64,000 nt of DNA from Chelydra serpentina (GCA_037349315.1 JBAIAC010000035.1:5966501-6030500), one strand, 5' to 3'. Shown: positions 34,851 to 48,215, counted from the stretch's first letter. Notes: generated by a model not told the origin, from the letters alone. Made by a program: numbers and translations.

Positions 34851-37209
34851 CAGGGATCTCAAATTAGGGAGAGTTGAGACAGACTGCTAGCATCATTAAT
34901 CCTTCTAGGCAGATACCATTTAATGGCCTGTTCTAACAAAGGGTGGGTTCTATACTAGTAGTGTCTGATTTAATTGCCCAGGTGAGGGCGTAACAGGATT
35001 TTTAAAACATAAAACTGTTTTAGGATGACATAATGAATCAGCAAGATGAATGTCACCAGGGATTCAATTCCATTCCACCACACTGAGCAAAGGGCCAATA
35101 TTTAGAGCTCGGGCTCAACATAAATGAGATCAATGAATCCTAATCTGTATCGAAGTTTGAATTCATTATCAATTTTTTCTAGAAAGTCAGGTTCTCTAGA
35201 AAGGTACTCACCTGGTTTCAAACCTCATTGTGGTTACTCCCAGAGACTGAGCGCAAGTTGTGGATAGGTGTGCAGGGAAACAGCAGCAAACAGATCACAT
35301 AAATATGTTTATATTCTAGAGTAGGGGGCCTTAAATGCCAAAGTAAAAAACTTCCAGGTCAATACTTTTAGCACAAGGTAGAAGGGAGCACCCAACAGAA
35401 TCATATGAGAAAAATCACAAATCCTCAGAGACCTGCCAAGACATGATAGTGAAGAGGTTGGAGTTTAGGCAAGATGGATGCAAAGTAGACACAAAAGCCT
35501 GCTGGAGTAGAGAAGCCAAGAGGGGGGGAAACAGAAGCACACACCAGAGTTTTGGCTGAGTTGGTGGTTAAGCAAGCACAGGTTATTGAGATCAGCCCAA
35601 AGAATGCCCGGGAGAAGGGTGGTGAAAGAGAGAGAGATGGCAGAGACCACAGGGCAAACATGACTTTGCGACAGGAGGCCGTTGTCGGTGTTTTTAAATG
35701 TTTCCATCAGGAAGGTTACGGTTACCTGTGTTCACTGATAAACTATTGTCTAAAGGAATCATTGCTGGTTTTGAAAGTAAATTCTAAGGAGCATAAGTAG
35801 TGCAACACCACAATGTCGTGAGGGGAGATGAGCACGACTGAGGATGAGTCGGAGAGTCCAGAATCTTCCTGTAAATGCATGAAATTCAAAAGCAAGAAGA
35901 GATTAGCCAGCCCCTGGAGTGAGCCAGCCCCTGGAATCATTGGTTCTCCATCTAATACTACATTTTCTCCAGCACTGCCTCAAAATAAGATACAGAGCAG
36001 CAGCACCTCTTTTCCTCCAGCTACCTCCATTTTCAGTTCTTTCCAAGTCTGGATCTCCTACCAGTGTAAATATCCTGCCCACCATCTGCAATACTATTGC
36101 TACACCCTCGCAGGCTTTGAGCTCTGTTTTCACTGCAGAGGATAGATACAAAGCTTCCTGGACTCATTCACTCCACTGCTAATCGGCAGGCAGCAAATGA
36201 AAAATAAACCAAATCAGGAGCTCTGGGGCCATCAAAACTCTGTGCACTGACACGCAACAGGAAGTAAATACAACTGAACAGGAGGAGAAAATTGACTTTT
36301 GCTCACTTGAACTTTGCTCTGGGAGAGCGGAGAAAACCCCCTTTCCATGTGTTGGGCAATAATCCTATGCTCCAGCAAGCATTCTGTGTAGAATAATGCA
36401 TGATGACATGCTATTTCTGTAAGGAAGTCAGGAAAATACAGAGACAGCTCCTTGCAAGAAGAGGACAGAGATCCAGGAAGGCAGAAAGAGATATGGACAA
36501 GGTCTAAAGGAAAGGAAGAGTTGACATTTTAAAAGCAGTGAAGATGGATGCAAGGAATTTTATAGATTAGTTACAATGAATGCAGGAAGGAAGGAGGTAG
36601 GTGTTAAAAGGAAGTGGCAACTGAGGTCCAAGGTCAAACCATCAGTGAACAGAAATGAGGAGATAGGGAGAAGCAGCAGTCAGCTGCAGCTGGGTGGAGA
36701 TAGGGGACTCCTGTCTAAAAATCACTATAATTAAAAGGGGTCAGGAACACCCCCAAGAATAACAACTTTACAGCCCAGGCTCATAAAGCTTCAGGCTCAC
36801 CCAAGCATAGGCGAGAGAGATGGGATCAGTTCCTGGGAGAATATCGCCATTTGCTGCCTTTTTAATCTCCTCATCCTGCCCCTCTGAACAGCAGCTGCAG
36901 CTCTCTGAACACATACTTAAATATAACAACTGGAGGTGGAACATGGTCGTTACCATACCCGTACCCTGAAGTTAGACATCTCCACCGCAGTTAACATGAA
37001 ACTGGCAGCTCCTTGAAATTCAAGCAGTGTGAAAGCTTGAAATAAACAATGGGATCAAGTTGTTGTATTAAAACTTGCAAAAACAATCCTATATGCTTCC
37101 AAACGTAGATGCAAGGAAGGGAATTAATCCTGGCACAGACGCTCTGGCTAGCATAGGGACTGAGTTGAGGGGGCTGCCTTGTGCCTATCTGAATCTCTAT
37201 CTGCCAGGG

Positions 37210-37333
37210 TAGGGTGACCAGACAGCAAATTTGAAAAATCAGAACAGGGGGTAGGGGGTAATAGGAGACTATATAAGAAAAAGACCCAAAAATCGGGACT
37301 GTCCCTATAAAATTGGGAAATCTGGTCACCCTA
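37210..37333. mobile_element. hAT MITE, TAGGGTGACCAG family, copy 2
   Basis: Ends TAGGGTGACCAGAC / TCTGGTCACCCTA, flanked by GCCAGGG on both sides (7 bp shared). Confidence 0.82.
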
Positions 37334-37789
37334 GCCAGGGGTCAGTTTGGCCCAGGCATATGCAAGGGCAGTCCTGAACACTCCCCTAAATTACATCTTA
37401 GCTTTCATGACTCCTGTGGGCATTGTGGCAGCATGGGACTAGCCAAGGCATTGGACTGCTCCATCCATGTCCCTTACCACTTCCTTCTTCCTCTGGCCCA
37501 TCCTTGTTCTGCTCCAGAATGCCCTCGGGGCCAGTGGTATTCACTGTGAGGGCCATATGCCTGCATTACTATACTTTTGTACTGGCATATTTGTCATAAG
37601 AGGTCATAGACAAGCATAAATCAGTCTTCTGCTAAAATCTGATCTATTGTGAACTCTGCTCTGTAAATTCAAGGAAATGCAGTGCCGGATTCCCCCTTGG
37701 ATGCAAACATAGTAGGAGTCCTCAACTGGGTGAGGGATTTACAGGTAAAAGTAATAATATGACTTATTTCTTTATAGTGCTTTTGATTA

Positions 37790-37900
37790 GTAGATCTCAA
37801 AATGCTTTACAAAGGAGGTCAGTATCATCCCCATTTTACAGATGGAGAAACTGAGGCACAGAGCAGGGACAAGACTTGTAGTGGGAGTCACTGGGCTAAA
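37790..37900 (-). repeat. MIR-type SINE fragment
   Basis: CATTTTACAGATGGAGAAAC followed by TGAGGCACAGAGCAGGGAC is the complement of the MIR core. Confidence 0.6.
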
Positions 37901-38120
37901 GAGAAAGATGGAATGAGACACAGCGTTTCAGCGTTAGCTCACTAGTTCCAATTCGGCCCAGGCTGATAATGACTGATGACAGATGCTGCTATCTGACAGC
38001 TGTTCAGTAGCTTAGGTGGAATGAACCGGTGGTCTCACTGTAGTTTCTAGGGAACTGGTTTCAGCATCAAAGAGCACCATCACAAGTTGTACCCTGCTGT
38101 TTCCTGGAAGACCCAGTAGT

Positions 38121-38370
38121 AGAGCTGGCTTAAAATATTTTGTTGTGAATATTTGAAAATTGAAATTTTCCCCAGATAAGCTTCCTTTCTTATTGAAAAA
38201 CTGAAATATTTTCAGTTTTTCCTGACCAAAACGTCTCCATTAATGACAACTAAAACCATTTGGTTTTAGATGTCAAAAACATGCAGAGTGGTTGTGGGGG
38301 GAGGGGGAACTGAACCGTTTCCCTCTCCTGAAAATAAAAACAAATTTCAAAACATTTCGAAACCAGCTCT
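38121..38370. repeat. Foldback MITE
   Basis: The terminal AGAGCTGGCTTAAAATATTT is inverted at the right as AAACATTTCGAAACCAGCTCT, and internal AAAACTGAAA/TTTCAGTTTT pieces also pair. About 250 bp, non-coding; the superfamily is not determined. Confidence 0.6.
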
Positions 38371-38773
38371 ATAAAGAGTCAATAGGTGCACAGACCGAAC
38401 TACTCTCTTCACTACAAGTGGTTGACTCAGCTCATGGCCAAGGCACATTAGCAGGACTCTGTGATCAAACCAGCCCCGTTGTCAGGGTTGTGCCAGGGCT
38501 TCTCCCTAACTTTAGAGTCTGCAGCAGAAGTTGAAGATTCAGGGCCAAATTAATTCCTGGTGTAATTCATTGACCTCAGTGCGCTATCATCCTTCAGCAG
38601 GTGTCTGTCTGCCCTACCTCATCTAGTACTTAGAAGGAAGTAGAGGTCCATGTTAGAGCAGCTGCATTCATTTCATACTATGTAATGAACACAGAGGTTA
38701 CCCTGTACCCCCAGTCTATCCTAGTCCTGCCCTGCAGAATACAATAGCTAATTAGAGAACTTACAGTGCTAAC

Positions 38774-39065
38774 CATTAGTGTAGCCGGGGGGGAGCAGGG
38801 GGAGCGGCCGCTCCCCCTTGAGCAGAAGCAGCGCCTTTTTTTAGCAGCACTAAAAAAAGGCGCCGCTTCTTTTTAAGCGCCGCTTCTTGCACTCACCCGG
38901 CGGCGCTCCGGGTCTTCGGCGGCATTTTGGCGCGGGGTACCACCAAAGACCCGGAGTGAGCCGCCGAAGTGCCGCCGAAGACCCGGCGTGCCGCCGGGTG
39001 AGTACAGGGGGAGGTGCCTTTTATAGCACCGCTCCCCCGGCGCTCCGGACCTGGCTGCGCTACTG
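38774..39065. mobile_element. hAT-type MITE with internal hairpins
   Basis: Exact 8-bp target duplication GTGCTAAC at 38766-38773 and 39066-39073. Ends CATTAGTGTAGCCGG and CTGGCTGCGCTACTG are imperfect inverted repeats. The interior contains a hairpin GCGCCTTTTTTTAG / CTAAAAAAAGGCGC and paired GGTCTTCGGCGGC blocks. High GC content creates spurious ORFs. Confidence 0.85.
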
Positions 39066-39139
39066 GTGCTAACCCACTCAACTCTTTCCAAACTCCGAGC
39101 TGTTTCCATTAGACCTAATCTTGGAGTTGGACAGGCCAC

Positions 39140-39430
39140 ATGTAGGCTGTGTCTATACTGCCACTTTCAGCGCTAAAACTTTAGTTGTTCAGGGGTGTAA
39201 AAAAACACCCCCTGAGCAACAAAACTTTTAGCACTAAAAAGCGCCAGCATAGACAGCTGTTGTTCGGAGTGGTTAAAGTGTGACTACACTGCCCACGTCA
39301 CAGTGCTGCCGCGGCCGTACCCTATGGGTATGTCTACACTGGCAAGTTTCTGCACAACAAGTTATACCACTTTTATTAAAGCGCAGGAATTAAACCGCTA
39401 TTGCGTGTCCACACTGTGCTCCTTGTGATG
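39140..39430. repeat. Two adjacent 'GTCTACACTG' MITE pieces
   Basis: The first piece (about 39148-39270) folds: CACTTTCAGCGCTAAAAC with GTTTTAGCAC-type complement around a GGGGTGTAAAAAAACACCCC hairpin. A second begins near 39327 (GGGTATGTCTACACTGGCAAG). Its apparent right end is near 40085-40190 (AACTTGCCAGTGTAGACAAG), separated by later insertions. Confidence 0.55.
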
Positions 39431-39550
39431 GTGGAGCCCATCCCCATTAGCAGCTCTTGTAATGGCAAAGACAGTAGTGCATTGTGGTAGCTATCTCACT
39501 GTGCAACTGGCCGCAGGGTGCTTTGGGAAGGGTTTGCAATGCCTCATGGG

Positions 39551-39714
39551 CAGGGCCAGCTCTAGCTTTTTTTGCCGCCCCAAGCCACCGAAGCAAAAAA
39601 AAAAAAAAAAAGACCCTTGAAATGTGCCGCCCCAGGAATGCCCAGAATGCGCCCCCCTTCAGATGTGCCGCCCCAAGCACGTGCTTCCTTTGCTGATGCC
39701 TGGAGCCAGTCCTG
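39551..39714. mobile_element. hAT-type MITE, GCCGCCCC family
   Basis: Exact 8-bp target duplication CTCATGGG at 39543-39550 and 39715-39722. Ends CAGGGCCAGCTCTAG / TGGAGCCAGTCCTG. An A-run lies at 39594-39610. The right end resembles 43780-43803. 164 bp. Confidence 0.9.
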
Positions 39715-42663
39715 CTCATGGGTCAGGCACAGCATCACATGATGCAGGTTTCCCAATCCCATTGTTCTCTCTCTCACACACAGGCCTGCCTCTGTGTTCA
39801 AGAGCAAAAGCATTCTACATTAATGGTTTGCTTTGGGTCCCGGAGCAGATCAGCACAGCATCCAATGGTTATCAGAAATGAGCTTTGAAAGGGGAGGGGC
39901 ACATGTCTCCGGGGCAGCGGAGTTCAAAACAAGGAGCAGAACGGTCACTTGAGGAATTATGGGACACTTCCGGAGGCCAACTGATCGCTTTCTGTGCTGT
40001 AACGCGTTTACACTGCCAATAAATACAGCCCTGGAGCATCTGCGCTTTAAGGCTTACGACTCTGGTCAAGGTGGCTGCAGCTGAGGAGTTTCTGCACACA
40101 AAGTAGCTTGGCAGTGTGTACACCTTGGGAGTAAACCGCAGAAAGCTGCTTTACTGCACAGTAACTTGCCAGTGTAGACAAGGCCTTAGAGAGAATTTAA
40201 GGATTTGAATCATTCCCCTGAGCCTTCTTCTGCCTAGCATAGCTCTCTGTGACAAATCAAAATCTTGCCAATCACTTCCTCCTAAAGAAGACAGACAACC
40301 AAATGTGGCTAGTGCTGGAGGATGAAAGAGAGGTTTCTGAGGTTCTGCGGTGGTTCATTTTGGACGTACAGTAAGTCACTAATGTGAAGAAGGGACTCAG
40401 TCCCAGTGAAGTGGACCTTATAGGCCACAGACTTTGAACCTGCACACTCCTATTCCCCACCAAGCTTGAGATTCAAGGAAGGACACAATTCACATTTTTT
40501 AGCATATACATTTGGCCAGGGCACTTCAAGTCTAGCCAGAGGAGGTTTCAGCAGCTGAAGTGAAAGACTGGATTTGGGTGGGTTCTTTTAATTTGATTAA
40601 AGTTCTGACCATCAGCAAGGGAAATTTGTTTATTTGCATTTTGTACCTAATGTTACTATGTTTAATATTTCCTGGTGAGGAGCTGCAAATATTTGCCCGC
40701 AAATCAGAAGTTGTAAAGAATGATTTGCAGTCTTTGATTTTTAACTAGCATCGCCTAGCCCGTATCATCGTGGTCACAAAGGTGAAAGAGGGAGGGGAAG
40801 CTCTTTCTGGTGCTATGCAATCCATCCCTGGGCAGAGTTTTTTGTTTTCCAGTGCCTTGTTAGGTTTACTTTTAAATGCCTAAGTGGTGGGTGTTGTCTT
40901 CATTCCGTTCCACTACTTTGGGTGTGTCACCTGAATTAATCTAGTCTGAAGGGAAGATGCCAGTGCACTACATGTGTCATATCATTTTGCTCTAACTGGT
41001 GGCCACAACATCTTTGGAAAGATTGTTACAGGCTAGGATTCGGCTCCCTATTCAAGCAATTAATAATTTGCTACCCCCTCTGGGGCTGCAACGTACACAA
41101 GCTAGAAGCGTGTTGCAGAGGGTTTTACTGGGCGTAGCACATCTTGCCTCCTGCAGCTTGTGTCTGTGAGATAAAGCAGATCACTGGGACATTGGGACAC
41201 ATAGGATCAGAAATACCCAATCTAGATTTACAGGGCAGGAACTATGCGTTTGATTGCCACAGCAGGCTCCTTTACAGTTATTTATCAAACAACAATACAA
41301 AAAGTTATCTCTGTAAACTACAACCCCTAGTAGTTGTTGGTGAGTTTTCGAGGGGTGTTCTGGAAAAGGAGGGATTGAACGGGAAAAATAATTAGATGCC
41401 AATAGAAGGGCAAAGTGTGGTGGGGTGAATGGCCTTCACCTGTTCCTAACATTTCTCTATTAGGGAATCAGCATCAAACTGGTCCTGCTACAGCTCCCAA
41501 ATGTTTTCAATTTGCAGCCCCCGTACTGCTTTCTGGTGTCAACAATGTGCCAATGTCTCCCTACCAGAGAAGCATTTCCCCCCCTCAGTATCTGCTACTG
41601 CTTCTCTATGTGGTTTTGGGCCTAATTCTGCCTTCTTTTCCAGTGCTGAGTGGTCCAAATACTCTTCAAGGAATTTAATTATTTGCAGAATAAGGCACTA
41701 TTCAATGTGAATAAGAGAAATATGGGCAGCATCAAGCCTTTTTATAACCTGCTCTCGATCTCTGTGGGTGCCAGGGATAAGAACCCAGCAGAGTTGGGTA
41801 CAGGGTGCAGAAGAATGTCTCCCTGATATTGCATTTGCAGGTAAAGTTGGCTACTTTGTATTGTTTAATCGAGTCCATCAATTCATTTACATTTCTTCAG
41901 TTAAACACAAGCATTGCATTTTGTACCTGTAATAAAAACATACCTAACTGATATCAGACTCTGCTGCTGCCTCAGTTTCCCCATCTTGGGGTTCTTAAGT
42001 GACTGTTCCCAGACTCTTGTGCAAATAACACCCTTTCATGGGGTCTGGTTTATTAAAACAACACAGTTTAATTGGCAACTCCACAGTTTCTTCAGCTCCT
42101 GGCTGGCCACAGTTCTTCCCCCAAACCACAGGTCCTGCTGCCTGACAATTCCTTAAGCCTCTTCAGGCTGTTTCTCCTCTTACAGTTTCTGCTGCTGCCC
42201 TTCACTGCATATCACTCTAGCGAGACATTTTCATCTGGCTGGCATAGAGAGCCCCATCTTCTCTAACCCAGAGTCCCCTTCAGGTCTTTCTTCTCTCACT
42301 GATGGGGCAGGCTCCCTCTCACAGGAAGTCCCACCCAGGGGGCTATCAGGTGATCCTGGTCACTTGACCCAACCACTGTGACTGCCACAAACCCAAATCC
42401 CTCCTCTGGGGCCAGATAACTAGCTACCCAGGTTGGGCTGAGCCCAACTCCTTAACAGGGTTAGCCCATCCCGTGACAGTACCCCATGAGCTTGGCGACA
42501 TTTAAACACATGCTCCAAGCGTACATTTGAACTAACTGCCACCTCTATGTCCACAACGCCTCCCAATACAGAGCCACAATGGTTTTGGGACTGAGTGTCT
42601 TGTTGAACGTCCATGGCAACCCTGAAACACTATCTCCTAACCGAGCCTAACGATGGTATACAC

Positions 42664-44008
42664 CAGTGGTCCCCAACGCGGCGCCCGCCGGAGCATTTTT
42701 GGATGCCCACCCACCAAGTAGTGCCCAGCAGGGGAGAGAAGCCACGGCCGCACGTCTGCCGGGGACAGAGAACTCCGGGGCTGCAGGCGCTGGTGTTCTC
42801 TGTCCCCGGCAGGCACAGGGCCGCGGCTTCCCTCCGCACTACCCCGCTGCCCCACGGCTCCGCGCCTGCCGGGGACAGAGAACTCCGAGGCTGCAGGCTG
42901 CGGGCCCCGGTGTTCTCTGTCCTTGGCAGGCACGGGGCCGCGGCTTCTCTCCGCGCTGCCCTGCGCCTGCCGGGGATAGAGAACTCCGAGGCTGCAGGCT
43001 GCGGGCGCCGATGTTCTCTGTCCTTGGCAGGCACGGGGCCGCGGCTTCTCTCCGCGCTGCCCTGCGCCTGCCGGGGATAGAGAACTCCGAGGCTGCAGGC
43101 TGCGGGCGCCGGTGTTCTCTGTCCTTGGCAGGCACGGGGCCGCGGCTTCTCTCCGCGCTGCCCTGCGCCTGCCGGGGATAGAGAACTCCGAGGCTGCAGG
43201 CTGCGGGCGCCGATGTTCTCTGTCCTTGGCAGGCATGGGGCCGCGGCTTCTCTCCGCGCTGCCCTGCACGTGCCAGGGACAGAGAACTCCGAGGCTGCAG
43301 GCTGCGGGCGCCGGTGTTCTCTGTCCTTGGCAGGCACGGGGCCGCGGCTTCTCTCCGCGCTGCCCTGCGCCTGCCGGGGATAGAGAACTCCGAGGCTGCA
43401 GGCTGCGGGCGCCGGTGTTCTCTGTCCTTGGCAGGCACGGGGCCGCGGCTTCTCTCCGCGCTGCCCTGCGCCTGCCGGGGACAGAGAACTCCGAGGCTGC
43501 GGGCGCCGGTGTTCTCTGTCCTTGGCAGGCACGGGGCCGCGGCTTCTCTCCGCGCTGCCCTGCGCCTGCCAGGGACAGAGAACTCTGGGGCTGCAGGCTG
43601 CCAGTGTTCTCCGTCTCCGGCAGGCACGGGGCTGCGGCTTCCCGCCCCCAAAACCGGCTTGGACTGTCGCCGCCGGAACTGCCGAAGCAGGAAAAAAAAA
43701 AAAACGCTCAGACTCTGCCGCTCCAAGATTGGCTGGACTGGCGACCCTTAGCATGTGCTTCCCCAGTCACGTGATTGGCCGCTGGTGCCTGGAGCCGGCC
43801 CTGTACATTAGTATTCTTCCACTGCACTGATACTGCTGTTTTCTTGTGCTTTGCGATTTATTATTTTGTTAACATTTTGCCCCAAAATGAGTGGTTCAGA
43901 TAAAAGACAACATATGTATTATTTCAACGCAGAAAAATTGTTGGCGCCCGCCACACTCTTCTGAAAACATGAATGTGCTATTGGCCACAAAAAGGTTGGG
44001 GACCACTG
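42664..44008. mobile_element. hAT-type element carrying a tandem array
   Basis: Ends CAGTGGTCCCCAAC / GTTGGGGACCACTG with an exact 8-bp duplication GTATACAC at 42656-42663 and 44009-44016. The left two thirds is a 101-bp tandem array. A GCCGCCCC-type hAT end (…GAGCCGGCCCTG) lies at 43803. A short frame at 43887-43945, starting MSGSDKRQ and continuing to FNAEKLLA, is weakly reminiscent of a hAT transposase N terminus. No intact transposase is present. Confidence 0.88.
42740..43640. repeat. 101-bp tandem array (minisatellite)
   Basis: The phrase CTGCGCCTGCCGGGGA or a variant recurs at 42961, 43062, 43163, 43264, 43365, 43466 and 43560. That is a period of 101 bp five times and then 94 bp, with degenerate units to the left. 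Each unit is a near palindrome: TGCCGGGGACAGAGAA at one end and TTCTCTGTCCTTGGCA at the other. Since 101 is not a multiple of 3, successive units are read in all frames, giving ORFs of up to 374 codons on the minus strand and 220 on the plus strand without biological meaning. Confidence 0.93.
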
Positions 44009-44132
44009 GTATACACAGCTGCTTGCACAATCTCTCAGTCTTTTTCTCATGGTCCCACGCAATTTCTGTCCCTGACTTCTGAACACCTCGTTCATTTCAC
44101 TGTTTGATCCCCTGAGTTTTCAGGTCTAGTGG

Positions 44133-44944
44133 TGTCATAAATATAAAGGGAAGGGGGAGAGGATCTGATGCAGTGCTATAAAGTCCTCTTACCAGTAAAG
44201 GGTTAAGAAATGCAGGTAGCCAGACTGACACCTGACCTGGCTGGCATCTGACCAATGGGGGGACAAGATACTTTCAAATCTTGGGAGGGGGAAAGCTTTG
44301 TGTGTGGCTCTTTGTCAGACACGGAGTGATCTTGGAAGACAGAAAGAACCTACAGAAAATCAGTCTCCTCACCAGTACTCACTTTTCTAAAGTAAGTTTA
44401 GATAGCATAGCGAGTAGATTTCTATTTATTTTGCTTGGTGTGTTCCCTGTGTTGGGGGGCGGGGGGTTATTCCTGTTTTTTCTGTAGCTTTAAGTTTTGC
44501 CAGAGGGGGAATCCCTCTGAGTTTGGAAATTGAGTACCCTGTAATTAGTTACCATCCTGATTTTACAGAGATGATTTTGCCTTCTTTGTTTTAATAAAAT
44601 CCTTCTTTTAAGAAGCTGACTGTTTTCTATGGTGTTAAAACCCAGGGGGTGGGTTTTTAGATCACTGTGTAACCAATTGGTTGGGAGATTGTTCTCAAGC
44701 TTCCCAGGAAAGGGGGTGCATGGGCTTGAGGGGGTATTTTGGGGGGGAGGGAAGTTCAAGTGATTCCTTTCCTGGATTCCTGTTAGACACTTGATGGTGG
44801 CAGTGAAAGAAGCATTTCTCAGGGTGCAGGGAATTTTGTACTTTGGGGGTTTTAACCTAAGCTGGTAGAAATAAGCTTAGGAGCTCTTCATGCGGGCCCC
44901 CACGTCTTTACCCTAGAGTTTAGAGTGGGGAGGGAACCCTGACA
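44133..44944 (+). mobile_element. Solo LTR of an endogenous retrovirus
   Basis: Starts TGTCATAAATATAAAGG and ends GGGAACCCTGACA, with TGTC/GACA termini. Exact 5-bp target duplication AGTGG at 44128-44132 and 44945-44949. AATAAA at 44593-44598. 812 bp; no gag, pol or env next to it, so it is a solo LTR left by recombination. Confidence 0.92.
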
Positions 44945-47009
44945 AGTGGCTTCTTACACTTTGCTACAGTCCATTTTTTCAGGCATGAGCAAAAGCAGCA
45001 GATGCACAAAAGTTTTGTTCTCACGCAGGGCCAGCTCTCTCTGTCCATTTCATCTACTGAAAAACTAGTAGGAGCAAAGAAATAAATACACAATGTAGAC
45101 CCTTCACTGCAGTAATATTTAACAGAAGGACATGGGGCAAAGTTCACTTCCACTATTTTAGTCATGCCTTCAGCTGGCACACTGGCTTGCTCTGAACCGT
45201 CAGCTTGCCAGCCATCATATGGGCCACATCCCTCTTTCACCCAGCAACCTCAATGGAAATCACCTGGCTCATGCTTTCAGTATCCTACACTGGTCCCATG
45301 GTCATACTCTCATTTGTAGGCTGTCACTTCGGCTCTATCAAAAAATCATATAAATATATTTAGGCTCAGTGTAATTTTATACAAACTTCTAAACAGCTTT
45401 TAAAATGACCAAGTCTGCCTTTCCTCAGCATCCACCTCATCATCCAACCCAGTTCAGACCTGTTCATCTCACTGAGCTATTCTGCAGCAGGCAAGAGTTC
45501 TCTCTGAACTTGGTCAGGGCTCACATATTCCACCTCTTCCTCCCTGGTTGCTGACTGTGACCCTGGTGGGCTCTAGTCCCTTGTATCTCTCATTGGCATT
45601 CTTCTGGCTCAAACACAGGCCTAAACACCTGGACTGCTTTGTCGTGGAGATAGATGCTGGTATATGGTCTTGTATGGGTGGCTTTCAGCACTCACCGTGG
45701 GAGGCTGAGCATCTTGGGTCCTTCAGGTATCTTGGATGAGTCCATGCTTGCTCCCATTTGATTCCCAATTCCATCAGTGGGTGGAGTGATTTTTAAAATG
45801 GAGAAGCAGGCCCAAAATCCAGCCTCACAGGATGAAACCCTAAAGCAGGCCTTCCAGGCTCAGAACATGATTGGGACTTCTGATGATTCCCCTTCCTTCT
45901 GAAGCTGTAGGGTCTGTGCGGTACGCCTCAGGAGGTGCAGTACAGACAGTGCACCTTGGGAGGGGTAGGAGAAAAATTTAGTTTTAAGCCAACATTGTTC
46001 CTCACAGCTTCTGGGCTTCCTCTGGAGGCCCATGTAAACCCTGGCATATGTGGGCTGTTCAACTTACAGCAGCCTTACCCAGCCATCTATGGGCTGCTCC
46101 GCAGCTCAGAACAGCAAAAGCACACAGCACTCCGACCCCGTGAAGCATGCCCCTACACTGGAGCTCCCAGGGGTACAGTGTAACACTAGGCAACCCTACG
46201 CTGCCTCTGGGGGAATTCCCCAGGGTGTGCTCTGTCTCCTCTCTCTCTCTCCTGGATCTACCTACAAAGGCAGCCGCAGGGGGCAGAATCTGGCCCTCTG
46301 TTTATACCTGGCTCAGACCCACATTCTACCGCAGACATGAAATTCTCTGGATCTCTCATTACAAGCACTTACCTTAAAATCTAACCTTAAACCACCCCCT
46401 TCTATGTCACCTACACCTTATAATTCCCACCTGCTCCCTCTGTATAAGAACTTTTTTCTGAATAGTCACCATAACACTTTACTGACTGCTGCAGCCTTAT
46501 ATTATTTAACTCTATAGTCCATTTTGGGAGTGTAGTTTGTGTGGGAGAAGCTGTCAAAGACAAAGTTAAATTATTCAGCGAAGCACCAATGCAGGATGCT
46601 TCACTGTACTGATAATAACATAATAATAAAAAGCTGTTGCTTTTCATTTCCATGTACAATATATCAGTAAAAATTATGCAGATGCAGTTTAACTATATTA
46701 CTGGGTGTTTTTTCCTAGACAGAAGTGTAGCTGCCATTGTGTTATTTTTTTATTTGCTCTCTCTGGTACCTGATGAAAAGGCAAAAGGAAAATTGGCAAA
46801 ACAAAGGGAAAGAAGATGTCCTATGTGATATCCTAATGAAATTGGGCAAAACAAAGAAGGACATTTGGTTGCCTGGTTTTTTTTAAGCAGACATTAACAG
46901 TCTAATTTAATATCCTCTGAATCAATAGAACACTTGTCATTTATTCACATTTGGCGCGGTCCATTAAGGATGATTTTATTAGGGGTTGGTATTGCCTTTA
47001 TGCCTATAT

Positions 47010-47398
47010 GCACCTTCCACATATTTGAAATATATATGGAGAGGCTACCTCTTGAGCCAGCTGAAGATAAAATGGAGGGGTTTTCCCAGGTGCTTATATA
47101 GTTTCTCTCTTGTAGATGGAAACCCCTCTTTCCCCCTGTGTAGAATCCAGATAAAAATGAAGTTTTGGAGTCACATGGGCAAGTCACATGTCCATGTATG
47201 ACTGAGTTTTCTGCAGGACTTCTCAGGAAAGCACAGATGTGGAGTCATGTTTATCAAAGTCCATTGTCAGCTTACGTGTTTCTGAATTTGGCACGAACTG
47301 AGAATAGTCTTTTCTCAAGAAGCTGACTAAATGCTTCACTGAGGCTACTTAAAATCAAACAAGTACACAGCCAATATTCATAACTTTCAATACAAACA
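47010..47398 (-). mobile_element. LTR fragment, inverted copy of 48216 family
   Basis: Reverse complement of about 48376-48735, including ATGGACATGTGACTTGCCCA, CAGCTGGCTCAAGAGGTA and AGTTATGAATATTGGCTGTG. Both ends are missing. Confidence 0.85.
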
Positions 47399-48215
47399 TT
47401 TATATATATTTAATATATATATAAAAACAGGATACAAAACTGCTTAAAGAAAAAGATTTCAGAACACTTTCCAAGTGCTCCCTAAACGCCCCTCCATCTT
47501 TCTCTTTCCCCCAAACCCTGACTTTTGATGTTATTTTTAAAAGATCGGATGAGTGTATTTTTCCATAATCTTTAAAGACTTTATTTTCCTCTGTCATTTC
47601 TGTTTCACCGGATGTCTTCATCTTTGGTTAAGACAAACCAGAACATTAGCAGAGGGATGTTCCAGGTTTTACCTTTTTCATGCAAACTGCTCACACACAG
47701 CCTACTTTTCCACACAGAGGGTACAACTCCAAGCAGCTCCTTTAAAAGCTGTTGGGTTTCATAAAAAATATGGGTTTTTTAAGTTGACTATAACAAATCT
47801 CTGGAACCACGGACTCTATATTTGACCTCTTCAGTATGTCATGAATCAAGAAGTCACAGGGATACCTGTTTAAATGATTTGGAGTCAACAAACTCAACTC
47901 ATTCCTCAGACATGTTCTGTGCTACACAAATGTTCTCTTTATGTAACATTCTTTAGCATATGGATGGTTGCTAGCCAGGGCATATTTTGCTGTCCTTTTC
48001 GAAAGGGAATAACTCAATGCCCCATCTGAAAGAACAGTATGCTAGGACACCAACTCACTAAGGACTTGTGCTGAAGGACAGGCCCAGTTTTTAAATTGCT
48101 AAAAATAAAGGGCAAGATCATGTTCTTACCACAGAGCCCAGGCTCAGGTAAGCCTGGTGCCACACTGCCTCAGAGGAAGCATGAAGAGGCACTGTTCGCT
48201 TTCTGGAGTTCTCTG

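Noticed and set aside
42740..43640. CRISPR-like array
   Set aside because: Units are contiguous 101-bp repeats without unique spacers, in a vertebrate transposon.
42630..43774. Long overlapping ORFs on both strands (374, 295, 220, 210 codons)
   Set aside because: They are produced by a GC-rich 101-bp tandem array inside a hAT element. Units are read in rotating frames, both strands are open, and no protein family is recognisable.
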